Positions 1 to 12,390 of a stretch of DNA of 64,000 nucleotides are shown one piece after another; position 1 is the stretch's first letter, and each line of letters starts with the position of its first letter. The position numbers were made by a program, and so were the translations under genes. The notes beneath the pieces are model-generated. The model was not told the DNA's origin. It worked only from the letters and a program-made list of their open reading frames with translations, and ran no database searches. The stretch is from Tetraselmis striata (lineage: Eukaryota; Chlorophyta; Chlorodendrophyceae; Chlorodendrales; Chlorodendraceae), in NCBI GenBank assembly GCA_006384855.1, contig VCJN01002418.1:62001-126000 (forward strand). Direction: 5' to 3'.

Positions 1-1902
1 CGAAGCACATCCGCTTCCCACCAGTGTATCCGAGGCCTCGGGGCATCACAATCTGCTGCCACTCCTCCGATCCCTACTGGCCGGGAGGTGCCATGGTCAG
101 CAGCATGGACGGCGTTATGTTGCAGATAGCCTGCGCTGGGGTGGGACCACTTGTGATCATCGGGGCGTTTGGGGTGTCCACGGCTTTTGCAGTCTTTTGC
201 TCCATGGGCAGGCCCTGACGGCGCTGCTGCTAACTGCGCAGGACTGGACGGTGGATTGCAGCTGGCTGGACGCAACGGGGGTCCAGACAATTTGAAACCC
301 TCCCGGGTCATTCCAAGGCGTCGCCGTCGTCGCACCAATGCCGTACCAGCAGGGGACATCTCCCAACTATAACCCTATATATACGTATATACAAAACATA
401 GTTCTCAAAGCCCACATCACTCCGCCACGCTCCAGCTGGGCGTGTCGACTGTTTGAATAGTATAGACATTGCCACTGTGTTGCTGTATACTAGTATCCGC
501 GCCTCGCACGATGCTGTGCAGCCTGCTGCCTTCTCACCTTCCTCCCATAATGATGTATTTTTTCTAACCCCCGCGGGGCAGCGGCGGCGATGTGCTATGC
601 TTGTAGATATGGCATGAACGATAATGAGGAAGCGCATTGGCTGCAGGCCTATGGGAAGCCGAAAACTCGCACAACTTGCTGATTCCGTTTATTCAGAATA
701 ACGACAGCATCTCATGCGAGATGATAGCAACGTGGGTAACTTGAGCTGACGCGCAACATACATATCTGCTAGCAAAGTGCCTTCCCATCGCCGAGCGGTG
801 GCCCCGGGGACGTTTGCAAAAGGGCTGCACACACGAATTGGGCCCAAGTTCTCGGTGAGATATTCCCAAGCAGTGCGGTGACGCCGTAGTTTCTTTCAGA
901 TCCTCCAAACTACGGATGTCGAATAGGTCAAGAAGTTCGACTGGGGCCGCCTTTCTGCCGGGAACTCTTCGCGATGGGATTCATTGCGAGCTTGCACAGG
1001 GTGCCGCTGTCTGTTGAGCGTTACGTGTGGGTACAGTGTCAATGTCGCCGTCCCATTCCGCCGCATTGGGGGCATCGGCGGGGGTTGGTACTGGGTGAAT
1101 GTGGCTGCATGGATCGTGGGCTCGTGACATGGTTCCGGTCGGTACAGTACTTGAGATCCGTGATTTGGAGCGCGACAAGGACTCCGGCGTCAGTGTTCAG
1201 TGCAATGCCCTCTGTCGCAGGTCATCAGTCATCTGGCGTACGGAAAGGAGGATGTGGACGGTTCTTGGACAGTTTATTGACAATTCATGGACAGAATGTG
1301 CCGCACTGCATGTGAGTTGGGGGCAACGGAAAGGGGCAGGCGTCCGAGCAGTGCCTGAGTGCCCAGGTAAGATCATGCGACAGCGGTGACTACGTGCCAC
1401 GTGCAAGCCGAATCACGACGGCGACCACATTGGAGGCAGTGGTGCCGCCTGGGGAAACCCCGGATCCTTTCGATGGACACTGACCTCCCCGAAACGAATG
1501 AGGACACTCGAGGCAATCTCTCAAGGATTTAGGGATTGCCTACACAAATGCGCAGAGATCCTCTGCTGTGGACAAGCATACGGCAAGTATACGTGAACGG
1601 CGATGGGTTGGTACATGGGAAATTTAAAGTTTGTCCCCTATTATTTCTACCTAGGCAGCACCGCATGCTAGCTGTCTTGCGGCCCGGCATCATAACCCCA
1701 GATGGGGTATAGGGTAACGGATAGAGTAACCTAGGGTAAGCTAGCCCTGCTGCACGTGGTCCTTTGCAGGCCAAGCGGGTCTGTGTGCTGTATCTGCTTG
1801 CACGCCATCATCGGGTGGCGGCAATCGCACCGAAACCCCTCCCCCGGGGGCACACGGGGGCCGAAAGGGGGGCATGGTCGGGGTCCAGCGGGGGAGCCGC
1901 GC
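1..1902. other. Left-edge intergenic DNA, no supported gene
   Basis: Both strands carry only short open frames (longest about 113 codons). None has a recognisable domain, and no exon chain with matching splice phases could be built. The base composition is more mixed than in the neighbouring genes. A distal exon of a gene outside the window cannot be excluded. Confidence 0.5.
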
Positions 1903-3477
1903 TCATCCCAGGTAGTTGATGGCCACCAGGAAGAGCACGATGTTGGCCAGCACGTAGTCTGCAAACGCGCGCTCCACGCCAAACTTAACGTCGCCCGCGT
2001 TGCTGGGGTCCACCTGCATACGCAGGCACACTGCCGCGCGGGGCGGGGGGCAAGAGGGTTGACAGTAAGGGTCGCGGCATGGAGATCAGGGGTCATGATG
2101 AATGGGAAGTCTGATGGCCAAGGTCATGGAGCAACCTGACCTGGCCCGAGCTTTATAATCGGGCTTGAATGCATCTGATGAACCAGCACCTAAAGCATTA
2201 TAGTCATGTCTGATTCCTCAATATCTTGCCTGATCCGCGATATTGTTTGATTAATCAAGACTCCGAAATGCCCTGTGCATCGGGGAATCGAGGCGTGATT
2301 CCACACAATACATTCTATGGCTCGATGCCTGTGACAAGTCCGCACCTAAGGAAATAATAGTATTGATCTGTGATATACACTTCTGGGTGCCAGTTTAAAG
2401 CCCCCCCCCCCCCCCCCCCCCTGCCCCCTCACCCCCTTTCAATCCGATTCGCGTTTGGAGAATGTGTGGAGGTCACATAATCTCCGTTTCTTGGGGTTGA
2501 AGCAGCTGCCTACCGCCGTCCTCCCCCCCCCACTTCCTCCTCCGCCCCCCCCCCTTCTCCTCCCCGGTTCTCCTCCCCCCTGCGTGCCTGCCTATCGGGG
2601 GAAGGCACACTCATCCTGTTGCTGACCCCACGCATGGGCGCCGCTCCCTTGCTGGGGGCATGCCCCTTCCCACGCCCGGGCTACCAGGCAGTGCGCGCCC
2701 TTCTCCCGGTGCGGCAGATGAGGTGCGCCAGATTGGGGGCGGGGAGAGGGGGGGGGTAGCGCACAGGTGGTGACGAAGGAGCCGACGCATGTGAGGAATC
2801 CCGCCAGGAAGGAGTTGAAGGGGAAGGAGCCCACGAGCAGCAGGTACAGGTACTGTGCAGCCGGGGGGGGGGGGGGGGGGGGGGGGTCCGGGTCTCAGCT
2901 GGCTGTTGAGCAGTTAGCCAACTCACCCACCGCCCACCATCTGTCAGTGAACAGGATGGTCGGCGACTCGGCGCAACAGGAGGGGCGCGGGGAGCAGGGC
3001 TATGCGGGGCTGGTGGGAGAGGCTGAGTATGGGTGACGGGCGGGTTTAGGCGCGGACCTGCAGCAGCCCGGTCAGGACGTTGCACACCAAGTAGGCGTCG
3101 ATCAGCTGTTGGGGAGGGGGAGGTGGGGGAGGGATGGAAGGAAGCAAAGGGTGTGGGGGGGGGGGGGGGGGGGGGGGGGGGCAACGGTGTGGGATGTCAG
3201 CACACACCGGCAGCAATTAAGTGGGCCTACGAGTACGCCACCTAAGGAATATCGCCAGCTTTGGGGCTTTCGCGAACCCGTACACTCAGCAGGCGACGTG
3301 GTCTTGCAGAGTCGCCTCGGCTTCTCCTGAAAGTTTTCTCGCTAGCTTATAACTCGCACACTCGCTCTATCGCCCACCCGGCTGCAGCATGAGCCCCCGC
3401 CGCACCTTGACCTTGGCCGGCGTCTTCTTGTACTCCGCCGCGAAAGTCTTGGCGATGTCCGTCACAGCTGCCGCCAT
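1903..3477 (-). CDS. DAD1: DAD1/OST2 subunit of oligosaccharyltransferase
   Basis: This small membrane subunit of the ER oligosaccharyltransferase complex supports N-glycosylation. Four exons are read on the minus strand: 3477-3406, 3105-3058, 2852-2765 and 2030-1903. They join in phase to 111 residues, against about 113 in animals and plants. The start is the first ATG of exon 1 ([16 protein letters not shown]). Exon 2 gives the [16 protein letters not shown] helix. Exon 3 carries the family signature [13 protein letters not shown] and CVGSF. Exon 4 carries [20 protein letters not shown] and ends NYLG, the usual DAD1 C-terminus. Introns 1 and 2 carry long C tracts on the coding strand close to the acceptor. 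Intron 3 instead has a 21-nt run that is G on the coding strand. The gene is head-to-head with the esterase gene to its right. Identity is very secure; the exact splice sites are inferred from phase and homology. Confidence 0.95.
2401..2421. repeat. Homopolymer tract, 21 C
   Basis: An unbroken run of 21 C on the plus strand lies inside DAD1 intron 3, so it is G on the transcribed sense strand. It is one of more than thirty C/G homopolymers in the window. Confidence 0.95.
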
Positions 3478-4017
3478 TCTTCCCCGTGCCGCTCTCACCC
3501 TGGGCCCAGGCCAGCGCGAAGGCTCAGTGAAGAGGACGAGAGGGAACGGCGGGGCGGGGGGGAAGGGGGATCCGGGCTCCCGCGATCAGGCAGATCGCCC
3601 CGGCACCCCGCGCCCCCCCCCATACACACAGCAGCCCCCCCCCCCCCCCCCACCCCCCCCCCCCGCCGCCTGCCCACTCGCCCCCGATAGAATTGCCCTA
3701 CCTCAACGAAGGATCCGCCACGCACCAAGCCGCCTTTCTGCCTGGGCCCACACAAGCTGGTTTGCAGCGGCGTCTGGGGACGATTACGTGCCGGCTGGCG
3801 GGGTGAGGGTGCCGCCTGTGTTCTCAAGCCGGGCGTGGAAGCCGATGCGAACTGCCGCCCTACTCAGTGGCGCGACGAGGCCGCCGATGACGGCTGCGCT
3901 GATCGCCGCGAATGCAAGGATTATTCCCCACTGAAGCCGCCCGGATGATGACGAATGTAAGGATTAACCCAGCGCGATTAATTACAGGCATATAGATACT
4001 GTATACTTGCTACTGCC

Positions 4018-4088
4018 AGTACAGGGAGTAGTATATTATTTACATGAGCTAGCAGCAGAAGGCGATATCGGAAAGTACAGGGAGTAGT
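4018..4088 (-). mobile_element. Tiny insertion (41 bp) with 15-bp direct repeats
   Basis: The 15-bp sequence AGTACAGGGAGTAGT occurs at 4018-4032 and again at 4074-4088, bracketing a 41-bp insert. The insert, read on the minus strand, contains TTTCCGATATCGCC and GCTGCTAGCTCATGTAA. The same core occurs at 16526-16580 and 60866-60928. The flanking duplication looks like a target-site duplication of a very small non-autonomous element. It lies between the head-to-head DAD1 and esterase genes. Confidence 0.6.
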
Positions 4089-4569
4089 CGTACCTGGCGC
4101 TGTACCTTGTGCGCTGAGGCTCGTCAGTCGTCGTGACGGTCGCCGTCGCGGTTCTGAATCCATCAGCAGCGAGGTCAGCACAACAGCTCCCGCAACCAGC
4201 AAAACCAAACCCATCACTCAGCAAAGCAACTTACGCGACGCATGCGCTGTTGTCCGGGACGCTGGTGGAAGTGAAGCCAGCAACAGCAGCAGCACCAGCG
4301 ATCCGACGCGCCGCTGAGAACGCGGCTTGCGAAGCTCCTGTGGCGGGGAAGAGGACGGGGTTGGCTCGGCAGCTGGGCACATCGGTGTCGCCCAGACGCC
4401 CCCACGTTGGCGGCCGCGAGCGCCCTTGTGCGGCACTCCGCCTTGTGCAGCTTGGCGACTCCGCCTTCACACGGCCGTAACGCCGTTATGGCGTGCAAGA
4501 TGATCCCGGCAGCTCTGCACAGGCCGTAAATACGCGCATTCGGTTTGCTGCAGACGGCGCGGGGAGGAC

Positions 4570-6400
4570 ATGCCGCGCAGGTTCCCTGAGCCAGGGTCCG
4601 TGGCCCTGCTGCTGCCCTTGTTGGGCCTTTCCACGCTGCTCGTCGGTGGGGCGCCTCTCTCCCCCGACGGTGCCGGCGGTGAGGGCTCACTGCCGCCCTG
4701 CTATGGCCGCGGCGGCCGAGGCTCCCTCTCCCGCGAGGTGCCAGCGGAGCTTCATGCCCCAGACCGCTGCCAGCGAGAGCAACAGGTTTGTAGTGGCTAT
4801 GCCGCCACCTTGTACGATTACTCACCCGCCCCGTTTTATTCGGCGGGAGGCGGGGCGCTTTGGCTAGTTGGTGCTCTGGCCCCTTGCTGAGTTGCCGATA
4901 GCCTGTGCTGAGCTGCCATCCCCGAGGCATATTATTTGTCACGGCCCATGGAGAGGCAAGCGGCTGATGCCGTTCTCGCTGGCGCCTCGTGCTGCCCGCA
5001 GGGGGGGATACGGTACCGCCTGCACACTCGGCGATATCCCATGTGCCAGCGGCAGTGCCCCGCGAGCCTGCGCCCCTCCGGCTGCTCCCTGTCGCGCCTA
5101 TCCGCCGGGCGCTTCATCCGCGAGCTCAACGGGCGGCGGCTGGTGCTGTGGGGCGACTCCGTGTCGCGCATGCACTTCGACTTCCTGGCGCGCGTGCTGC
5201 TGCAGGGCTGCACGCAGCGCCGGCTGCAGTTCGTGCCCAAGGCGAGCCGCCGGGGCTCGCGCGCGCCCGGCGCCGCTGTCCGCCTGCGTGGCTACAGCCT
5301 GCAGGTGCTGGGCGCGTCGGGCGGGGCGGTGCTGACGAAGACCCAAGCCTGTCAGCCGCTGCCGCCCGAGGAGCGCGGGGCCCCGTCGTGCGTCCGGGTG
5401 CGCGGATGCGAGCCCGGCGGCCCGGCGGCCACGGCGGACATCTGCTACATCCACAGCTTCAAGGAGGCGGTCGGCGCGGGGTCGCAGCCGTGCCTCGCCC
5501 ACCTGAAGCCCAGCGACGTGGTGCTCTTCAACACCGGCCTGCACTTTCAGCCCACGGAGCGGCGCAGCTACGCCCGCAGCCTCCGCGCGCTCTCCTCGGC
5601 TTGGGCTGCCCTTGCATCCGGCGCTGCCCAGCGGGGCCAGCCGGCGCCGGAGGCCATCTGGAGGGAGACATCCCCGCAGGTGGGGGCGCCATCCCCAGGG
5701 CAAGCAGATACAACCCGCGACACCGTCTACATGTGTCATCACATTCATATACCGGTATGCGCGGTACTGAAGAGGTACCTCCATCACAATAGGCAGAGGG
5801 AGAGAGAGAGAGAGAGAGAGACCTGACATGGAGCTGTAAGTGGTTGGAGGGCAGCACGGCATCCCAGTTGGGTATACAGTTAAGCCCTTCCATCACATTA
5901 TTATGATATACATAACGACCCCCTCTTAATTAGTTTTGCTCTTCAATTAAGTGGCGTCACTGTTTTAAACTCATTTAGTTTTCAATTCACTGACTGCCGC
6001 CCCCCCCCCCCCCCCCCCCCCTTTTATGTGGCCATCACAGCACTTTGACACCCCAGGGGGAGAGTTTGCCTTCCGGCGCGTCGTCCGCTCCCGCGGCTAC
6101 TCCTGCTCGGCAGTGGCGCGCCGCGAGGCGGAGGAACACAACTGGCGCAACCGGGTGGCGGAGCAGGAGCTGCTGCCCCGGATGCCCCTGCTGCGGGTGT
6201 GGAACGTCTCGCTGGGCGCTCCGCACCTGCACACGCAGTTCCGCGCCAAGCCAGGCGGAGAGACGTACGCGGACTGCTCCCACTACTGCATCTCGCCGCG
6301 GGGGATGTACTTTGCGTGGACGGAGCTCCTGCTGAACCAGCTCATGGCGCTCTTGCCCCGGGGCGGCCTAGCCGGGGGGCAGCAGCCACCGGCGGCCTAA
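4570..6400 (+). CDS. TBL/PC-esterase-like SGNH family protein, secreted
   Basis: This is probably a polysaccharide or glycan O-acyl esterase/acetyltransferase of the trichome-birefringence-like / PC-esterase group, acting in the secretory pathway. Exons are 4570-4785, 5002-5679 and 6041-6400, all phase 0, giving 416 residues plus stop. The ATG at 4570 starts a hydrophobic signal-like segment (VALLLPLLGLSTLLVGGA). The nucleophile block is LVLWGDSVSR (GDS at residues 123-125). A further family block is NTGLHF. Across the second junction the join reads WRETSPQHFDTPGGEF, a TBL-like arrangement. Near the C-terminus YADCSHYC supplies the D376-x2-H379 pair of the triad. Intron 2 holds a 21-C tract just before its acceptor. 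AATAAA-like motifs follow the stop. The acyl substrate cannot be deduced. The first exon boundary is the least certain part. Confidence 0.8.
5801..5821 (+). repeat. (AG)n microsatellite
   Basis: Pure AG dinucleotide repeat within intron 2 of the TBL-like esterase gene. Confidence 0.95.
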
Positions 6401-9400
6401 TCAGCATGCCCACCCCGCCAGCCACACTGAATAAATCTCCCGAATAAATCGGCGGCATTTCCGTGTACCTATCGGTGTGTATTTGAATGTATATTGTCGG
6501 AGTTGAGGCAGTATGAGGCTAGTAGCAGGGATGTTGACGGTTGTGATGATGCCCCAGCTGACAAGAATAGCTATTTCAACATCAACATGAGCATGGCATC
6601 CCTCCTCCTTGCGTCTACCCAGATTGTCCAAGCAGAACGTGATCGCTGTGAACGTGCTTGTAGATATTTCAACAAGGTGTTTGGGCACCTCCCCCTTTCT
6701 CCCTCTTATGTGATAGGGCCCGGCCCACCTGACCTCGTGGTGCGGCCATCTATTTTGATGCTTTTTTTCACTGCATACCCCCTGTCCTGTGCTCTTGCGC
6801 TGGCATGCTGGAGTGCGGAAGTGGCACGATTCACACCGTCGATCCGATGGAACCAGTTCCGTGATGGCAAGTGAGACACTTTGGGGCTCGGCGTCCTGCT
6901 CAGGCTCACCGCCGGCACCTGTGAAGATAGAGACGCCAACCGACATCCAGCTAGCAAACGAAATCGCCCTTAGCCGTACGTTAATCTCAGTTTCAACTAC
7001 CGCCGAGCTTTATAATTCAGCGCAGCGGGCACTGAAACGGGCAGACCAAAACTGCCATAGCCATCGCTTTGTGGTTCGATGTACCTGCAGGAGGGACCGG
7101 CAAGTAATCGAACAGATATATCACAGCGAACGCTAGTGCGTGGTTTGGTGTACTGGCACAGAATCAAGTATATAAATGCTGTAATAATAGAGTAATATCA
7201 CACAATATTATCACGGCCAAAGTTTGTGGTTAAGTGTACTTATCGCCGAAATAACAATTTTCTATACTATACATTTTCTATACTGACGCAAAACATTGTG
7301 TGTCTGGGTATTTGGATTGTCAGCAGCAGTCGTAAATGATGATATTAAATCATACTCACCGTAATAATGCACATTATAACAATCATAATCATCATCATCA
7401 TCCGCCCCCCCAAGTGAGCCCCGCCCGCTTTTTTCCCGAGTGACGGCGTCACCGAGCGAAGGTGCGCCACACAGAGCCTAGCTAGCATCGCGGCGGAAGC
7501 TTGCTACTGGTACTATCTCCCATACTGCACCGCCGCCATCGCGAAGTTGCATCAACCCAGGTAGAGCAGGGCGTGGCTAAAAGATGCGCCCTGCAGTGGT
7601 CGGCTGAACTTCATCGTGTGCTATCCAGGCACTATGGTGGGCACTATCCGTCAGGTGAGGCTGCCGACGAGCAGGAGCAGCCGTGCGCCACCGGAGGTCA
7701 CGGTGACGCGGCGGCCGGTTATTCCGGACGGCCGATCACCTTGGGACAACACAAGCTACTAGAGCCAGCCGTATCTTTAGCACTGCAAGAGCGATGATAG
7801 GCTGCTGCGCCGTGCAGCGGGCGCGACTTAAACATTTTTCCGGCTTTAGCTGCGCAAACGCGGGAAGGAGATCGGGCGTCACGGCTGCCGGGCGATCAAC
7901 GGGTAGGTAGCTTGCAATAATTTCAGCCACAGCCGGCCACGGATAAACACTGCCATAGTCGGAACATTCGGCACTACCACGAGGTAGAGATGCACTAAAA
8001 AATAGCTAGGCAAGAGGGTGATTCGCTACTGTGCCGTGCGGCGTGTAAAGTGTGCGAGTCGGGTCTCGCGGTTGAGCGAGGGGCTGCCGCGCTGTATGTA
8101 GTACGTCGGGTACGTAGCAAGAATTACAGCCACAGCCGGCCACCGATGCTGCCATAGCCTGTTCCCTCGAGGTAAAGATGCACTACGTGTGGGCAGTGAG
8201 GCGGGGGCCTGCTGCACCGTCGGCGGACGCGACTGTAAAATGGGTGAGCCGGGCATCAGAGCAGCTGCGTCTCGTCCGCTCGGTGTCGGGTACGGCAACA
8301 GGCAGCAAAGCAAGGCTTACGAGCCGAGCCGAGCCCAAGCACCACGGTGGCGTGACGCTAGAAACGCTTTCGGTATGCCAGCCAGGAACTGGTTGCATAC
8401 CGAAATATTGCATACCGTGCTGCCCCCGAGATGTTGCATGAGTCATCTCGGGGGCAGCACGGTGCATGGCACAGTTTGCCAGCTCTGCTGTAGGGTGCGG
8501 CCGCCTTGTATTGGTATTATCGCTTCGCTGCTATAGCCGACTGAGGTGCCGAAGTCAAGCAGATGCGAGCCGATAAAGGCGAGGACAAGCACGAGAGCAA
8601 GCAACATGACAAACAGCACGGGCACAACAAGGATAACGCCAGCATGAGCAGGACGGGCACGGTGACGTGGCGACGAGTCGACGGGCGGCGCGGTGTATGG
8701 TTTCGGAGCATTTATTTTTGTCAGCCAATATCTTGACATAGTGACATACCACTAGTCGCTAGTCGGGCGCAGGCGGTACGTTTAACGTGATACACAGAAT
8801 GGCTCGATCAGTATGAATGCCAGCGGTCATTGCTTGGAACCAGCAGCACAAGGGCGTGGGATACGGTGACGGGCAGGCGGGTGCTTCTTTAACATGAATG
8901 CCTCATCATCAAATGGTGCTTCAGTGGCACAACTGTGTACTAGCCGTGGTTTTATATGATGTTGCGCTACTCGAAATGACATGCTGATACTCACAGAATC
9001 CCCTGCGTTTATATACAGCAGGTTTCTGGCATCATTTGGGCAGCAGGTTTGTATTCCACCTCATTTCAAGATGGCATAATAACTGCATTGGACAGTTGTA
9101 ATTACTGCAACATATCAGCGCATATGGCCATGGCATCATTCTTATACTCGATGACAGGACATCATTTCGCCAGACTTGCATCTTTAAAGAAGCATCTTTC
9201 AAACCAGGACACAGCACAAGCTCAATTTCCTTCAATCCACTCCCGCATGGGTGGGGCTTGGTGTACCTAATTGGGGAGGAGCCTAGGGGGTGCTACCCAT
9301 AGGATCACTTGGGACGGTGTCCATTTGTGCCAAGCAATGGGTCATCAGGGCGGCGGCTGGTAATGATGTACCACTGCTTCACTGAGAGGGACATACCTAT

Positions 9401-10909
9401 GGGTGTCGGCTGCGGGGCTGGGGGGGGGTGTGTGTATGTGTGTGTGTATGGGGGGGGGGGGGGGGGGGGATCTAAACCACGAAACTTGTTATAATCAGGG
9501 CCGCTTTCACATTGAAGGACGAGTCGTCATCAACATAGCAAGGGCATGAGGTCGTCGCGTAATTGTTAGCATTTGTGGGGAAATTCCTCACTTTCAGCGC
9601 CTCCACGCCATGGCCGCGCACCTGTGACCGCCTACGTCCTGTAATGCATTGGCATATATTTTGATATGAGTCCGTGGCAAAATAAGCACAAACTTACTCC
9701 GTCAGTGCTGCTCGCAGCATGTTGTCGCTGAAGGAATCTTCGTTTAAGGCGATGTATACTAATAATCCTAATAGGCTCATGGGTCGCCCGACACAAGTAC
9801 ATGGCACCTCTGTTCTACCGCCCCACCTGTTTTGGTTAGCTCATCTGCAACACAAAATAGCTATTGAGTCACCGCAAACAAGCTGAACGCCTTATTCCAG
9901 CCGAACGCGAGCATGTATTGCGCATAGATACTCAGGAAACTAATCTGCGAAGAATAATCCACTACCGCAAAAACGATGGGAAACACGGAACATCCGCCCA
10001 AATGAAATCTTGCAGCAGCGCGTCGATGATTCTTTGCAGCGTCCGAGAATAGGCCTCACCCAGCACAGCGCCATTCGTCATACAATCACTGTTGTAACCT
10101 GTGCCGGTGGGCGCCCTTTTGCGACAGCGCACATGCTACAGATGACAATGACAAGCGAGCGCCCCTTTCTAGCTTCAAATCGTGTCATCGACAGGGCTGC
10201 AGCGCATCGGCGCACTGAATTAGCATGCCATATACAGCAAACACGGCCTCCCCATACGTTCACAGCATAGCTTGATCCGCCCACAGTGTCCGGATTTTTT
10301 TGTCCATCGTTCATCGCCCCGTGTTACTGCCTGGGAAAGTGTGGCGCCCTGGGCTGACCCCGCCGTGGGATGCTGTGCCGCTCACTGCTAACAATACGTA
10401 TGAGGCCATGTACATTTACAAAACTTGGTTGGCATTGCGTCCAACCGCTTTCCCTATGCCAGAAGCCATGCACTTGCGTGGCAGCGGAGGATTGCGGGGA
10501 GAACTGTTGGACGGCAGTTCAGCACAGCTGCGCTGGCGCGAGAGATACTTCCAATTCCACAGCACTGACGACGGCGCTTCAGACAGCAGACACCGCTCGC
10601 ACTGCAATCTGCAGCCAGCCAAGAGGGCGGCGAGGCGTGACGGCGCCATCGCTGCCGCAGTCCAGATATGTTCATGTGCGGGCGAGATGCGGGCTGCCTG
10701 TTCTGGCGGGGAGACAAAATGGCATGTAGGCGCGGGCGGTGATGGGTCAGCCGTGGTGGGCTTCACCCAGAGGAGGCTTTGTCAGTGCTCAGTTGTGCCA
10801 AAGGGATCAGGGCCCTCCAATTACACTACTCGCTACCGGCTGCTAGCGGATGCCCCTCATCCCGCGTGTCCCACGAACACGCTGCAGGGCATGCTAGCCG
10901 CCATCCAGG
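6401..10909. other. Intergenic DNA without a supported gene
   Basis: The 4.5 kb lies between the 3' ends of the esterase gene (+) and the armadillo gene (-). Open frames are short and unrelated to known domains. Long plus-strand frames starting near 10300 run into DNA antisense to armadillo exons and are shadows. Visible structure: a perfect 20-bp hairpin at 8414-8463, a TCA/ATC-rich stretch near 7380, and a G tract followed by GT-rich DNA near 9420-9470. Confidence 0.5.
8414..8463. repeat. Perfect 20-bp inverted repeat with 10-nt loop
   Basis: The left arm ACCGTGCTGCCCCCGAGATG (8414-8433) is exactly complementary to the right arm at 8444-8463. The spacer is TTGCATGAGT. No coding frame explains the symmetry. 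It could be an extruding hairpin, a small-RNA precursor or the remains of a palindromic element. Confidence 0.85.
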
Positions 10910-12332
10910 CTAGGCGTTTCCGCGGCTGGGAGAGGACATCAGCCCCCGGAACGACGACATCAGCATCGCCTCGCCGCCGCCCAGCTGGCGCTCGATGCCC
11001 TTGGAGTACTTCTGCACGGCGCGTGCGCGCGGGTGCGCCGACCACAGCGCGAGGAGCTCCTTCTGGAGGCGCAGCCGCTTGGCCTCCTCGAGGTTGTCCG
11101 CGTTGCCGTGGCACAGGGTGTAGATGGCGCCCAGCGCCTGCCCGGACACGTCCTTGCTGTCGCGCCCGTGCCGGCGCAGGATGGCCTGCAGGTCGGCCAG
11201 CAGCCCCGCCTTGCCGGCCTCCGCCTTGTTGGACGCGTTGCTGCAGACGGCAAACAGTGCGGAGCAGGCCATCTCCGCGACGCGCTCGTGGTCGTCCGCC
11301 AGCGGCGAGCGCAGCAGCGCCTGGAGCACCGGCACGGCGCCCAGCCGGCCCGCCGCCGCCTTGTTGGCCACGTTGCCGTCGCACAGCGCCCACAGCGCGC
11401 CGCTGCTCAGCGCAACGGCGTCCCTGTCGGCCACGACGCTGGGCGCGCGGAGCTGCTCCACCAGGTCGCCCACCAGGCCCAGCCGGCCCGCCTCGGAGCG
11501 GTTGCCGGTGTGGAGGGCGCATATGCTCATCAGCGCGTGGGAGGCGTGGCCCGCGGTGTCGGGGGACTCCGTGCCGTGGCGCTTCAGCACCTGGGCGGCG
11601 ACCAAGCAGCCGCGCGGTCAGCAGGCAGCGACGCCCGGGCGGCAGGTGAGAGCAGAGCAGCAATATGTGCGTAACAGACATACAGGGGCTACGTGGTGGT
11701 GAAGTCACTATAGCAATACACGAGCAAATGCTATACATTCACAAAAAAGTGTACGGCCGGGCTACCGTCGTAGGTAGGGTGGAAAACTAGTATTCACATA
11801 CTATATATCATACTAGCGCGTAGGTGGCAATGCATCTTGAACGGCGGTGCCTGGCCGTATTCATATTTGCCACCCTTCTAGTGTTGCAGCAATAAAGCGC
11901 TACTTGCAATAGAGCCGATTACTCGAGTACTGGTACTACCGGGGCAATAGATTACACGGGCGTTGTACTGATCGTACTAAAAATGCGTGCATAGGATTCG
12001 TGAACGTAATCGCATCCTTGTGCATTCCTGGATTGCTTTCTACCAAAACAATCTACGTAAACTTGTCCTGGAAAAATGGGCAATACACAATCAAATAATT
12101 TCCTGTGCGCTTTCCAAAATCAATTCGCGAAACTATTAAGACGCAACTGTCAGTTTTCTTTCAAGAAAAGCCCGGGTACCAAGACATGTTATATTCTATC
12201 TATGTTCCATTCTAATTGCAAAATTGCCATCCTAATAGGCTGATGCAATAATAGACTGAATAGTTAGAAGGGGAGAGGGTACACAATACAATGTATGGTA
12301 CCCGTTATCACGCGATCACATACTACGGCGAG

Positions 12333-12390
<58 letters not shown>

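Noticed and set aside
4214..4942. 242-codon minus-strand frame
   Set aside because: It overlaps the signal-peptide exon of the esterase on the other strand and has no domain.
10300..11649. 449-codon plus-strand open frame
   Set aside because: It starts in unrelated DNA and then runs antisense through the last armadillo exon. Arg/Pro/Ala-rich wording is typical of GC-rich shadow frames.
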